DNA from: a virus
DNA length: 49,474 nt
Reading direction: 5' to 3' (one strand)
IMG/VR virus record: IMGVR_UViG_3300008954_003328
Span: 1-49,474 of that record
The first letter of the stretch is position 1, and each line of letters starts with the position of its first letter. The position numbers and the translations under genes are program-made. Shown piece by piece: positions 37,484 through 46,974 of the stretch. The notes under the pieces were generated by a model. That model was not told the origin of the DNA. It did not search any database and worked only from the letters and a program-made list of their open reading frames with translations.

Positions 37484-38086
37484 CTATTCAAAGTCTATAT
37501 CAACTGAAACGCTAATTCTTATATTGGGAACTCGAAGATGGTTAGCAAGACCGTGCTTTTTTGTCTCAGCTGAATCTAGAAACCAATCAGCATGCTTCTT
37601 CTTGTCAACAATCTTTAAAAAATAGTCGTCTTTCTTACCACAATTTTGCGCCATCATTGTGTAAACTATATTATTTAGACGGTCTGCTTCAGCTGCACCT
37701 GCTTTTAGCTCTTCTACTTTTCCCATATCCATAGAAGAAACATCATGAATCATAACAGTTGCATCTGGATCCATAAATCTGTATCCCTGTGTCCCAAATG
37801 AAAAAAGAATGGCTCCACACGACATTGCCTTTCCTTCTACTATAGTTGCAACTGGAATCTCAGCGTGCTTAATCTCACTAATCATTGACATCAGTGAATA
37901 AACCTGACCACCATACGAGTCAATTACAACAGGAATTACCTTCTGTCCTGTATTGTGGGCCAGCGCCATCTGTTCTGAAAACTTTTTTGCTGAATCTTCG
38001 TCAAATTTATTGACTCTTATTATTACTGGGCTCTTTCTTAGCTCAACTTCCTTTATCAAAGGAGAAACACTGCTTGTCCATTTCAT
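37484..38086 (-). CDS. ClpP-like serine protease
   Basis: This 200-residue S14-family protein has the catalytic triad in place: S89 in G-K-A-M-S-C-G-A, H114 in M-I-H-D, and D167 in A-D-W-F-L. The strand V-I-D-S-Y-G-G-Q is where ClpP has its N-S-P-G-G loop. Phages use ClpP-like enzymes either with host Clp ATPases or as head-maturation proteases. Because several proteins here bear (I/L)-x-E leaders, a maturation role is possible but not shown. AAGG precedes the ATG. Confidence 0.87.
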   Translation of the reverse strand: MKWTSSVSPLIKEVELRKSPVIIRVNKFDEDSAKKFSEQMALAHNTGQKVIPVVIDSYGGQVYSLMSMISEIKHAEIPVATIVEGKAMSCGAILFSFGTQGYRFMDPDATVMIHDVSSMDMGKVEELKAGAAEADRLNNIVYTMMAQNCGKKDDYFLKIVDKKKHADWFLDSAETKKHGLANHLRVPNIRISVSVDIDFE

Positions 38087-38104
38087 CTTTTTACCTTAAT
38101 TTCC

Positions 38105-40561
38105 TTATCCGCACTTAGCATATCCACATGACACACAACCCACACACCCCTCTTGATATCTCAAAGAGTCTTCTGCTCCGCAATTTTCACATCCCGTCTT
38201 TCCTGGGACAGTTCCGTCTTTAATATATGTTTTAAGAACTCTTGCTATAACCTTTGAAAAAGAAAACATATCCATCTCTCGATCTTTTAAAAGCTGTTCG
38301 ACGACATATTGAATAGGTGCTCCATGACGAAGTGCAAGAGAGATTGTCCTAGTATGTCCAGCGTGGTTAGGGTTGTCAAAAACTGAAACAATATCCTTTA
38401 TAAGAAATCCGTCACCATTTTTGCCAATCTGAAGATCGTATCTAGAATTCTTAGACTTATACGCATGCTTTATAATGATTCCTTTCTTATATTTTCGAGG
38501 TATCTCTATGTACTTCTGTAGTCCGCCCATGACTTCGTATGGCCTGCCATCCAAAAGTCCTACCATTACCGTCCAGGCTTCACCCTTAATTGTTGCGTGA
38601 TGAATATGGCACTCAAGCTCTTCTGGCCTTAAAGGTGCTTCATATGTTTTAAACTTATTTTCCTTTATAGAGCTTACTAGAACTCCGCTACGGCAGCCGT
38701 CCCTATAAACAGTAACACCTTTGCACCCTGACTTCCACCCTGTCATGTAGATCTTCTTGATGGTCTCTATGTCTGTGTCTGATGGTACATTTGTAGTATT
38801 TGAAATTGCATGACAAATCCATTTTTGTGCAGAAGCTTGAACATTTACTTTGTTTATCCAGTCAATATCATTTGAAGTAGCATTATAATAAGGAGATTTT
38901 TTAATATCTGTTAGTCCAGATATATCCATCCATTTTTTAAATCCGTGGTGGTAGACATCATACTCTTGCCACCGATCTCCTGAATCATCAATAAAGTCCA
39001 CTCTTCCATCTAGGTCATTTTCTGTGAGCTTTTTTCTTCTTGTGTACTTAAGAAGATATGCAGGCTCTATTCCGCTAGTCGTTTGCGTGAGAGTTGATAC
39101 AGACCCAGCAGGCGCTGTAGTCGTTAGAGCTATATTTCTGCGACCGTATTTTTTGCTCATCTCATGGACGTCAGCAGCAGAACCCCAAACTCTTTCAAGG
39201 AATTCGTGACCCCTCTCTTTATCATGATTGTGAATAGGAAAAGCACCTCTTTCTTTTGCCATAATACAAGAAGATCTGTAAGCGTTAACTGCAAGTGTCT
39301 TATATAGCTCTTCTGTGATCTCAATAGATTTTTTTGAACCATACCTGATGCCTAGAGATGCCAATGTATCTCCGACTGCAGTCACACCCAGACCAGTTCT
39401 CCTGCCAAGCTCAGCAGCCTTTTTAATATTCATCCAAAGGTCTTTTTCAATTTCTTTAACGTTCTCAGGTTCAGGATCATCATTTATTTTTTTAATAATT
39501 TTTTCAATTTGTTCAACTTCAAGATCAACCATGTCATCCATCAGGCGCTGAGCCTTCTGAACAATGGTAGACATTTTTTGATAGTCAAATTCTGCATCTT
39601 TAGTAAACGGATTCTTAACAAAGCTAAAAAGATTAATAACCATTAATCTACAACTATCAAAAGGAGATAAAATAATTTCCCCGCATGGATTTGTAGAAGT
39701 AGATCCGAATCCATCGGAGTCGTATACATCAGAAGGTGTTAAATTTTTCGCTGTGTCCCAAAAAAGAAGACCAGGCTCAGCACAGTCATGTGCGCACTTT
39801 ATAATTTCGTCCCAGAGATCACAAGCATCCATTCTGCCCTTAACAAGGTGATCAGACTCAGAATCAACTGGAAATCTAAGTTCAAAATCTGTCTTTTTCT
39901 CAACAGCGTTTAAAAATTCATCAGTGAGCTTAACTGATATATTTGCTCCGGTGACCCTGGTTAGCTCTCGTTTGATCTTTACAAAGTCTTTAATCTGTGG
40001 GTGATGGACAGATATTGTCAACATCAATGCGCCTCTGCGGCCGCCCTGGGCTACTTCTCGACAGGAATTAGAAAACCTATCCATAAAAACTTCAATTCCA
40101 TCAGTCGTCTTTGCAGCGTTACCCGTAGAAAGACCCTTGGGCCTAATCGTAGAAATATCAAATCCCACGCCGCCTCTTCTCTTTGCGATCTGGACAAGTT
40201 CTTGATCAGTTTTTAGAATTCCACCATACGAATCATAAGGTGATTCAATAACAAAGCAATTAGAAAGTGACTGAATTCTATGATCATTTCCAATACCCGC
40301 CATCGGAGAGCCTTGAGGAATAACATATTTAAAATCTTTAAATAAATTATAAATCTCATCTTCAGACATTGGGCTTGGGTACTTTTCCTCTATTCTAGAA
40401 AACTCTTGTGCCATTCTTCTGTGCATATCATCTGGTGTTCTTTCTAATAAATCACCATCTTTTGTTGAAAGCGCATACTTCGTAACAAAAACATTTGCTG
40501 AAAGCTCATCTCCTCCAAAATACACTTTGCTACTCTTCATAGCATCATTAAAACTTACCAC
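38105..40561 (-). CDS. nrdJ: Class II (adenosylcobalamin-dependent) ribonucleotide reductase
   Basis: This 818-residue enzyme reduces ribonucleotides to deoxyribonucleotides. It has S-L-S-N-C-F-V (C102, redox Cys), the active-site N-P-C-G-E, A-P-A-G-S-V-S, and a TSCPD-like C-terminal domain. It ends in a zinc ribbon, C-E-N-C ... C-V-G-C-V-S-C. No nrdB-like radical subunit is nearby, consistent with B12 use. The start is GTG at 40561 with GGGAGG nine bases upstream. It heads the core replication block. Confidence 0.93.
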   Translation of the reverse strand: MVSFNDAMKSSKVYFGGDELSANVFVTKYALSTKDGDLLERTPDDMHRRMAQEFSRIEEKYPSPMSEDEIYNLFKDFKYVIPQGSPMAGIGNDHRIQSLSNCFVIESPYDSYGGILKTDQELVQIAKRRGGVGFDISTIRPKGLSTGNAAKTTDGIEVFMDRFSNSCREVAQGGRRGALMLTISVHHPQIKDFVKIKRELTRVTGANISVKLTDEFLNAVEKKTDFELRFPVDSESDHLVKGRMDACDLWDEIIKCAHDCAEPGLLFWDTAKNLTPSDVYDSDGFGSTSTNPCGEIILSPFDSCRLMVINLFSFVKNPFTKDAEFDYQKMSTIVQKAQRLMDDMVDLEVEQIEKIIKKINDDPEPENVKEIEKDLWMNIKKAAELGRRTGLGVTAVGDTLASLGIRYGSKKSIEITEELYKTLAVNAYRSSCIMAKERGAFPIHNHDKERGHEFLERVWGSAADVHEMSKKYGRRNIALTTTAPAGSVSTLTQTTSGIEPAYLLKYTRRKKLTENDLDGRVDFIDDSGDRWQEYDVYHHGFKKWMDISGLTDIKKSPYYNATSNDIDWINKVNVQASAQKWICHAISNTTNVPSDTDIETIKKIYMTGWKSGCKGVTVYRDGCRSGVLVSSIKENKFKTYEAPLRPEELECHIHHATIKGEAWTVMVGLLDGRPYEVMGGLQKYIEIPRKYKKGIIIKHAYKSKNSRYDLQIGKNGDGFLIKDIVSVFDNPNHAGHTRTISLALRHGAPIQYVVEQLLKDREMDMFSFSKVIARVLKTYIKDGTVPGKTGCENCGAEDSLRYQEGCVGCVSCGYAKCG

Positions 40562-40607
40562 TAAAGTTAGCCTCCCACTTTCTTTTTAAACAAATATTTG
40601 CGATAAG

Positions 40608-41978
40608 TTAATCACCGCTTTGTAATTCATTCCACTTAGATTTTAATAAGTTTTTCATAAGATCTTTGTCAGACTTTACGACTTCACTTAAAGAGAGCTC
40701 ATCTGCATTGTCAATTATATTAATACGGCTGGTAGAAGTATCCAGCATAATCGGAAAAAGAATTCCATCACGACCTGCTCTATTTTTAGCTATAAACATT
40801 CTACCTACACCGCTAGATTTTTCCATAGGCTTTCTTGATATTGAGACAACAACGTCAGAAACCATAGCCTTTCCATAGGCCTCAGACATATTTTCTAATC
40901 CGACAACTGAAGCGTTAGACGCATCTCTATTGGCCTGACTGGCTGTCCATATAGGAATTTTCATATCCATCGCCAGATTTCTAAGCTCTTCATATATTAA
41001 TTTAAGCTCATGCCTAAGAGAATCATACTTTCTAGATGATCTCATGATGTCTGCATAATCAATAATTATCAGACTTGGAACAAAAGATTTAAGAGAAAGT
41101 TTTTCAAGATGTGCTCTAATAGTATTGACTGTTGCAGATCCTGTTGGGTACTCCTTGATTATTAACCTTCCTAAGTCCATATTATCGTATTTAGAAAGTA
41201 CCTCTTTCTTTCTATCCCTTACTTCATTACTTGGAATATTACATAGATTGCTATCGTATCTAATCCCGACAGATGTCTCTGTTAGTTCAAAAGTATAATG
41301 AACAACATTTTTTCCAACCCTGAGTGCTGCTGCACCGACGTGTACTAAAAAGTGAGATTTTCCAACACCCGTGGGAGCTGTGATTACACCAATCTCTCCT
41401 CGTCCAAGCCCTCCGTTTAATATGTCCTTTTTGTCAATTTGTGGAATACCAGTCGGGCATGTAATCCTGCTAATCTTAGCAAATCTGGCTTCTGTGTCTT
41501 CAAAAAAATCATGACCAGTAGTAGAAGGCGTTCCAACAGATATCGCATGCTTCATTAAATCAACAACTGACTCATACTTCTCAGACTCAATCAATTCAAC
41601 AGACTTTTCCAGGGCATCTTTTAATGCCTGCTTTCTACAAAAATCAAGAGACTTTTCTTTGACATACTTTAAATCTCCTGCATCTGGATTCATTCTTACT
41701 CTATGAAGAAATTCAACTATCTGATCTCGAAGAATTGCATCTGTTCCTTCCTTTAGCTCATCCTTGATAATCGTGACCAGTATCGATAGCGTTGGAAAGC
41801 ACTTATACTTTTCAAAATAAGAAAAATACTTCTGTGTCAAATAGGTGAGATACTTTAAATCAAAATATTCAGGTGTCATCACATCAGTCATCTGAGTAGC
41901 CCAGTTACTATCTGTCAAGAAAGATTGAAAAATCTTTTCTTGAAATGACTTACCGTATCTCTTAAAGTATGGATCCAT
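40608..41978 (-). CDS. DnaB/gp41-type replicative helicase
   Basis: This 456-residue protein has a Walker A A-P-T-G-V-G-K-S-H and a Walker B L-I-I-I-D-Y-A-D. A DnaB-family core follows, with W-T-A-S-Q-A-N-R and a C-terminal I-A-K-N-R-A-G-R-D-G. It unwinds the replication fork on the lagging strand. The N-terminal domain (to about 155) is short, as in phage helicases. No separate primase was seen in the window. AAGGA precedes the ATG at 41978. Confidence 0.9.
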   Translation of the reverse strand: MDPYFKRYGKSFQEKIFQSFLTDSNWATQMTDVMTPEYFDLKYLTYLTQKYFSYFEKYKCFPTLSILVTIIKDELKEGTDAILRDQIVEFLHRVRMNPDAGDLKYVKEKSLDFCRKQALKDALEKSVELIESEKYESVVDLMKHAISVGTPSTTGHDFFEDTEARFAKISRITCPTGIPQIDKKDILNGGLGRGEIGVITAPTGVGKSHFLVHVGAAALRVGKNVVHYTFELTETSVGIRYDSNLCNIPSNEVRDRKKEVLSKYDNMDLGRLIIKEYPTGSATVNTIRAHLEKLSLKSFVPSLIIIDYADIMRSSRKYDSLRHELKLIYEELRNLAMDMKIPIWTASQANRDASNASVVGLENMSEAYGKAMVSDVVVSISRKPMEKSSGVGRMFIAKNRAGRDGILFPIMLDTSTSRINIIDNADELSLSEVVKSDKDLMKNLLKSKWNELQSGD

Positions 41979-41996
41979 TAAATAATTTCCTTTATT

Positions 41997-42959
41997 TTAA
42001 ATGTAGCGCGTAGAAAGAAAAAGCCGATCTACATTAAAAGTTTGAATTCCCTCTTTTAAGAGAATCCTTAATACATTCATCTTATTTCTAACAGGGCTAA
42101 AAGTATCAATAGAATTATTAATCTTATCAATCTGAAATGGTGATAGATTTTTGCTATCGAGATAGATAAGCTTCCAGTTTCTTCTTATGAGATCCTCTGA
42201 AGATGTGATTCTCTCATAAATCTTTAGCTTGCTCCCTTCAGTGAGGCATGTCTTTGAAACTTGAATAATTTCTTGTATTGTAATATCATCATCGCTTTTA
42301 AGCTGAGGAAATCTATTGGCAAGCGTCTTGAATCCAGCTCCTCTGACACCTTGAATATTGTCAGAAGCGTCTCCTACAATAGATTTTGCTAAACAAAAGT
42401 TTGAAGGGGATATTTTAAACTTTTCCTTGACCTCTTTTTTTGTCACAAGCTTCTTCCACGTTGGAGAGTAGATAATTGTTTTATTATCTAGTAGCTGATA
42501 ATAATCCCTATCAGAAGACATGATTAGCTTTCTATCGTTTCTAAACGTATATTTGCACAAATATCCAATAACGTCATCAGCTTCACAGTCAGGAACATAT
42601 ATCTGATTTATAGGGAGGCATTTAAATATCTCAACCAAGACGCTTAGTTGGTGATTTCTATTTTGAACTGTATCGGGAAGATCATCTTCATAAAACCTGT
42701 TAAGCTTAGCTGCCCTTCTTTTTTGCTTATAGTCACTATAAAGAGATCTTCTTCTTGAAGAACCTCCGCCTTCCCAGACAATTATAACTCTCTTGGGCTG
42801 ATACTGTTCCACAAAGTTAACAATTGCGTAAAGAAACCCAACAATCCCACCTACATGCTGACCATCTGATCCAACAGCTGGGTGAGCAACGTAATGCTGA
42901 GTAAATAGATTGAGAGCATCTACTAGAAATATAAGATCTTGTGAATCCGAATCTTTCAA
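41997..42959 (-). CDS. 5'-3' exonuclease / flap endonuclease
   Basis: This 320-residue PIN-like nuclease has acidic metal sites in L-V-D-A-L-N, D-C-E-A-D-D-V-I-G, S-S-D-R-D-Y-Y-Q and V-G-D-A-S-D-N-I. A helix-hairpin-helix follows (G-V-R-G-A-G-F-K-T). It removes RNA primers and flaps. The start is a TTG at 42959, seven bases after AGG. It lies directly between the helicase and RecA genes. Confidence 0.9.
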   Translation of the reverse strand: MKDSDSQDLIFLVDALNLFTQHYVAHPAVGSDGQHVGGIVGFLYAIVNFVEQYQPKRVIIVWEGGGSSRRRSLYSDYKQKRRAAKLNRFYEDDLPDTVQNRNHQLSVLVEIFKCLPINQIYVPDCEADDVIGYLCKYTFRNDRKLIMSSDRDYYQLLDNKTIIYSPTWKKLVTKKEVKEKFKISPSNFCLAKSIVGDASDNIQGVRGAGFKTLANRFPQLKSDDDITIQEIIQVSKTCLTEGSKLKIYERITSSEDLIRRNWKLIYLDSKNLSPFQIDKINNSIDTFSPVRNKMNVLRILLKEGIQTFNVDRLFLSTRYI

Positions 42960-42967
42960 ATGACAGC

Positions 42968-44131
42968 CTATTCAATTGTAATATCATCTAAGTGATTATC
43001 AGATAGAGACTTAACTTCTTCATATGAGTCTAAGTCTATATCAGGTTCATCATTATTGAGCTTTTTTATCATAACTCTCTCTATTAGATCATCAATATAC
43101 GATGAGTATTCTTTGTCTTTCATAATTTCATCAAACTTTGGCTTATGAAATTTCTTTTCAACAATAGACTCACCTGTGCTAACATTTATAACGCTAAGAC
43201 ATTTCCAAGAGCCAGTTCCAGATACAGATATCTCTTTTCCGTTAATAATCTCAGATCCATTTTTTCTAAGTATATCAAATATCTGCTGATGCTCTTTGAT
43301 ACCAACTCCAAAGTGAATTTCAAAATCAATTTTTCTAAAAGGAGGTGCAACCTTATTCTTAATAGTCTTTGCAGAGACATGAATGCCAATAACATCATCT
43401 CCATCCTTGATCTGTTGACCAGCACCTAGTTTAATTCTAGTTGATGCATGAAAGGGAATTGCCTTTCCCCCGGGGGTTGTCACAGGGTCACCAAACATAA
43501 CTCCAATTTTCATTCTAGTCTGATTTAAGATAACAAACAGGACGTTTTGATTAGAAATCACACCTGTAATTTTTCTCATTCCCTTGGAAATAGCTCTTGC
43601 TTGAAGCCCAATAGAATCTTTATCATAGTCACCTAAAAGCTCAGCCTTTGGAGATGATGCAGCAACTGAGTCCCAGACTATTGTTACAGGAATATTCTTA
43701 TCCATTGCTTTTGCTTTCATTATAGTCGCTTCAGCAATTGAAAGAACTTCTTCAGTACAATGCGTATCAACATAGACGAATCTAGTAGAAACGTCAACAC
43801 CAAGCATGTGTAAATTTTCTACAGATGTAGCATTTTCTGTATCAATATAGACTACAATTCCGCCCATTATTTGAGTTGTTCGAGCGATCTGTGTAGCTAT
43901 GTGAGACTTTCCAATAGAAGGTGGGCCAAATATCTCAACAATTCTTCCCTCAGGAAGACCACCATCTCTTCTGTTAGAGCAGATATAGTCAAGCAGCTTA
44001 GATCCTGTGCTTATCCACCTATTTACATGTGTTGGCGAGTCGTCTTCAGAGAGGTTATAGGCAACTCTACTTCCATGCTCCTTGTTAAGTGATTTAATTA
44101 AATCTGACGTAAAGTCTTGATTCTTTTTCAC
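42968..44131 (-). CDS. recA: RecA-family recombinase
   Basis: This protein of about 387 residues has Walker A G-P-P-S-I-G-K-S-H (69-77 from the chosen start), Y-I-D-T-E-N-A, the L1/L2 region (F-V-I-L-N-Q-T-R-M-K-I-G-V-M-F-G) and T-P-G-G-K-A. It is closer to bacterial RecA than to T4 UvsX by these blocks. The start is GTG at 44131, with GGAGG four bases upstream. This gives the usual opening K-K-N-Q-D-F; ATG at 44158 and TTG at 44167 lack such a site. It follows the SSB gene and its terminator. Confidence 0.93.
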   Translation of the reverse strand: MKKNQDFTSDLIKSLNKEHGSRVAYNLSEDDSPTHVNRWISTGSKLLDYICSNRRDGGLPEGRIVEIFGPPSIGKSHIATQIARTTQIMGGIVVYIDTENATSVENLHMLGVDVSTRFVYVDTHCTEEVLSIAEATIMKAKAMDKNIPVTIVWDSVAASSPKAELLGDYDKDSIGLQARAISKGMRKITGVISNQNVLFVILNQTRMKIGVMFGDPVTTPGGKAIPFHASTRIKLGAGQQIKDGDDVIGIHVSAKTIKNKVAPPFRKIDFEIHFGVGIKEHQQIFDILRKNGSEIINGKEISVSGTGSWKCLSVINVSTGESIVEKKFHKPKFDEIMKDKEYSSYIDDLIERVMIKKLNNDEPDIDLDSYEEVKSLSDNHLDDITIE

Positions 44132-44190
44132 AATTCCTCCATTAGGTAAAAGTATCATAGATACCAAAAATGTTCAACTCATTAATAGCC

Positions 44191-44222
44191 AAAAAAAAAT
44201 GGTGCCCATTTTTGGGCACCAT
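44191..44222 (-). terminator. Rho-independent terminator after the SSB gene
   Basis: A nine-base stem ATGGTGCCC/GGGCACCAT (44199-44222, six-base loop) is followed on the minus strand by a run of nine T. It is 20 bases past the SSB stop and would uncouple SSB from RecA expression. Confidence 0.9.
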
Positions 44223-44242
44223 AAGAACAAGGTGTGCGACTT

Positions 44243-45016
44243 CTAGCTATCTACAAGATCAGCAAAAGCGTCATCAAGACTTTGGTAGCCAGAGCTCTTA
44301 GTCTGACTAGAGGCAGATGTACTTGTTGATTTTGTAGTTTCAGTTCCCATTCCATCAAAAGCGTCCTCATTGATCCAGTCGTTAATGATCTTGCTTAGCT
44401 CATCATACGACTTCATCTGAAAAAGATTCATGACATCTGGAATGCTATTCATCCACTCTTGCGTTTGCTTGGTGTTGTTAGAAAGACTAGAAGATTTTCC
44501 TCTGGGTCGAACTTCAGTCATGGCCCATTTCTTACCTGGCTGTTTCGTACAGACGACCTTGACATCACGCCCGTCAGTGGGGTCTGTAATATCCCCGTAG
44601 TCCTCGTCAAGCATTAGTCCCAAAAGTGTCTGATAGACAGTCTTTCCGAAGCCCCAGATCTGAACGCCTTTGTCTTCTTCACCACGAACAATAACCGGAG
44701 CGTAGGTTCTCATTTTTGGGTAAAGCTTCTTGGCTAGCTCATAAGACTCCTTTGTTCCCTCATCACGAAGCTTAGTAATCAGCTCCTGAATAGGGTCTGG
44801 ATCGTCAAACTGATACGGGGCAAGAAGTCCCCTATTGTTTCCGATATTGTAATAAAACCAAAGCTCCTTAAAAGGCTGACCGTCGTTATTGGGAAAGGAA
44901 AGCAGACGAACTGTATGCTCTTCTCCCTCTGTTGGTCGCCAGGTGCTTGATCTATTCTTAGAATTTCCGCTAAGACGCTCAAGCTTATTTCTAATAGCGT
45001 CAAAATCAAGTGACAT
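44243..45016 (-). CDS. Single-stranded DNA-binding protein (T4 gp32-like)
   Basis: This 257-residue protein has an N-terminal helical piece (L-D-F-D-A-I-R-N-K-L-E-R-L). A gp32-type OB-fold follows, with W-R-P-T-E-G-E-E-H-T-V-R-L, P-F-K-E-L-W-F-Y-Y-N and Y-A-P-V-I-V-R. It ends in a Ser/Thr/Gln linker and the acidic tip D-D-A-F-A-D-L-V-D-S that recruits partners. The zinc site of T4 gp32 is not evident. The ATG at 45016 is five to six bases after AGGAG. It is flanked by its own promoter region and terminator. Confidence 0.88.
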   Translation of the reverse strand: MSLDFDAIRNKLERLSGNSKNRSSTWRPTEGEEHTVRLLSFPNNDGQPFKELWFYYNIGNNRGLLAPYQFDDPDPIQELITKLRDEGTKESYELAKKLYPKMRTYAPVIVRGEEDKGVQIWGFGKTVYQTLLGLMLDEDYGDITDPTDGRDVKVVCTKQPGKKWAMTEVRPRGKSSSLSNNTKQTQEWMNSIPDVMNLFQMKSYDELSKIINDWINEDAFDGMGTETTKSTSTSASSQTKSSGYQSLDDAFADLVDS

Positions 45017-45131
45017 TTTTTCTCCTGTTTGCAATGTCTAATTTGCAAAATTTAGTATCTAATAACAGATAAATCTATCTGCACTTTCATACTACACCAG
45101 GATTGAAATAATGTTCAAAAATTATTAAAAA

Positions 45132-45247
45132 CTAATCACCCCTAGCAAACCCGGCTGCGGTGTCGTAATAAGACATAGCTAGATCAGGATCGACCAGAGA
45201 TCCCCCTTGAGCCTGAGCTGCTTTTTCTAGCCGTTTCTTGTATTTTT
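45132..45247 (-). other. Probable -1 frameshift extension of the upstream virion gene
   Basis: Gene 45227-46966 ends shortly after a run of nine A (minus strand, + coordinates 45243-45251), within TCA-AAA-AAA-AAT. A -1 slip there gives K-K-K-Y-K-K-R-L-E-K-A-A-Q-A-Q-G-G, then S-L-V-D-P-D-L-A-M-S-Y-Y-D-T, ending G-F-A-R-G-D at the stop at 45132. The downstream frame has no start codon of its own and its sequence looks coding. The heptamer A-AAA-AAA is a classic slippery site. A homopolymer sequencing error is the alternative. Confidence 0.6.
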
Positions 45248-46966
45248 TTTTGAGCCAGTCTGCATTGGCATTGCAGCACCTGGGACTCCGCCAGATGAAA
45301 TCTCATCAGATCTTCTATCTTCATCTTCGTCGTCGTCTTCTTCATCACCAGTAAGAACTTCAAGAGCCATCTCTCTTATGAAATCTTTTATGTTTGACTC
45401 ACTTAAAGACTTAGGGCTATATGCAGAATACCCACCATCATTTGGATATAGAACTGAGTTCAGATTAAAGTCTGTTACATCATCATCAGAAAAGACCTCT
45501 GGCTGTTCTCCCAATTCTTTTGGATCAAAACTAAGGTACCCCTCTGGGCTGGGCCCTCTAAGATTTACAGCATACCTCTTTGCATACTCACGGAGCATAA
45601 TCTCTTTAATGTAATCCCGCATAGAAGACTCTGCCACCGCGTCAGGCATAGCCTCTGAATATTCAAAATCTGGAAGAAGAATGTCGTCTTCCGGGTCTGT
45701 AGCCTCGGGCTCTACTTCATCATCAAGCCCTAAGATATCAGCAACCTCGCCGTGAGCATCCCAAACAGTAATTAGATCGTAAAGAGCTGCCATCATCTTG
45801 GGAAGTCTGAGGATATCATTCTTATTTTCAACCAGTGCGGCGGGAGCGTATCCACTATTAATAAGGCCAATAAGTGACGCTAGGGCAGGCTTAATAACTA
45901 AAGTTATTTGCGCTTTTTCTCTCACGCGCTGGGTCAGCCCTATACGATCTCTACTGTGTCTCATGCCAATACTACTTAGCAATGATCTAAGCCTAAAAGC
46001 ATTCTGCTTTACTGAAAGCATTAGTGACGTAGCCTCAGAGACACCTGGGTCGGGAACAGCTTCAAGAGCTCTCTGCATGACATCAAGAACGTTAGTGTTC
46101 ATATCATTTAATATTTTTGCCAGCAAATTTCGACCCTCATCAGAGGGATTTCTTTGAAATGCAGCTATGGCTGCATCTGCCTTTGCTAGGTCACCTTGAA
46201 GCTGAGCAATGTTAAACGCTACAAGCCCAAGAGCAACAGCATCTCCGGCAATGGGAACAAACCCCATTCCAGCTGCCAGTAAGTCACCCGCTATATCAGT
46301 AACTGAATCTAGGGCAGGAATGATGAGATCAGCAATTGGGCCTAGCTCATCAGCTATAATCTCAGCCGGCTTAGATGCAATATCTTGAAGAAACTGCATT
46401 CCCGGTATTTCAGAAAAATCAAAGTCAAGATCGATATCAGGCATATCAATATCGGGAAGGCCGATACTAGATAAATCAAATTCATCCAACCTTATGTGTG
46501 ATGTATCTTCAAAAAGAGGCTTAAGACTGTATTGCTTTTTTGTCATGTAAGATTCCTTGATCTCTGCAAGCTCCGAAGGGCTTTTGATATATTTTGAATG
46601 AGGCCTTAATTTAAGGGAATGCTGCGGTAACTTTCTCGTTACTAAGGGTGAATCATCGTACATATAATAGATATTCTCTTCATCGGGGATTATCTCTTCA
46701 TCTTCTTGCTCTGGAAACATAACATCATAAAACAAATCTACGTCTTCCGCATAGCCCTTATTCACTCTTGACAGCCCCTGTGAGGACCAGCCTGCATCAG
46801 CAGAATGGCTAGGAGATCCAGTGTCGCCATGAAAAGGAGGTCTTCTATTTTTACCAATCTTATCTTTATACCCATCACCTCCACCGATGGCGCCTAGCAC
46901 AGGAATTCCTGTCATTCCATAGACACCTCCAGACGGTCCCGCGGCTTCTTTAATTTTCTTAGTCAT
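45227..46966 (-). CDS. Large virion-type protein with glycine-rich hydrophobic core
   Basis: The zero-frame product is 579 residues. The N-terminal 165 residues are polar. About 168-270 holds an acidic segment and then hydrophobic, Gly/Ala-rich helices (L-L-A-A-G-M-G-F-V-P-I-A-G-D-A-V-A-L) of the kind found in membrane-inserting or ejected proteins. Two leader-like helices lie inside the C-terminal part: M-R-D-Y-I-K-E-I-M-L-R-E (about 449-460) and I-K-D-F-I-R-E-M-A-L-E (about 526-536). The end is acidic and then crosses a nine-A run where a frameshift is likely, giving about 611 residues. No family was recognised. Confidence 0.62.
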   Translation of the reverse strand: MTKKIKEAAGPSGGVYGMTGIPVLGAIGGGDGYKDKIGKNRRPPFHGDTGSPSHSADAGWSSQGLSRVNKGYAEDVDLFYDVMFPEQEDEEIIPDEENIYYMYDDSPLVTRKLPQHSLKLRPHSKYIKSPSELAEIKESYMTKKQYSLKPLFEDTSHIRLDEFDLSSIGLPDIDMPDIDLDFDFSEIPGMQFLQDIASKPAEIIADELGPIADLIIPALDSVTDIAGDLLAAGMGFVPIAGDAVALGLVAFNIAQLQGDLAKADAAIAAFQRNPSDEGRNLLAKILNDMNTNVLDVMQRALEAVPDPGVSEATSLMLSVKQNAFRLRSLLSSIGMRHSRDRIGLTQRVREKAQITLVIKPALASLIGLINSGYAPAALVENKNDILRLPKMMAALYDLITVWDAHGEVADILGLDDEVEPEATDPEDDILLPDFEYSEAMPDAVAESSMRDYIKEIMLREYAKRYAVNLRGPSPEGYLSFDPKELGEQPEVFSDDDVTDFNLNSVLYPNDGGYSAYSPKSLSESNIKDFIREMALEVLTGDEEDDDEDEDRRSDEISSGGVPGAAMPMQTGSKKNTRNG

Positions 46967-46974
46967 AAAGATAA

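Noticed and set aside
37484-38086. ClpP-like gene considered as captured host housekeeping clpP
   Set aside because: The sequence is diverged in the substrate loop and it lies within a phage operon; host capture cannot be supported by reading alone.
45132-45270. The -1 frame tail considered as a separate small gene
   Set aside because: There is no ATG, GTG or TTG between the preceding in-frame stop and the coding-like sequence, so it needs a frameshift to be made.
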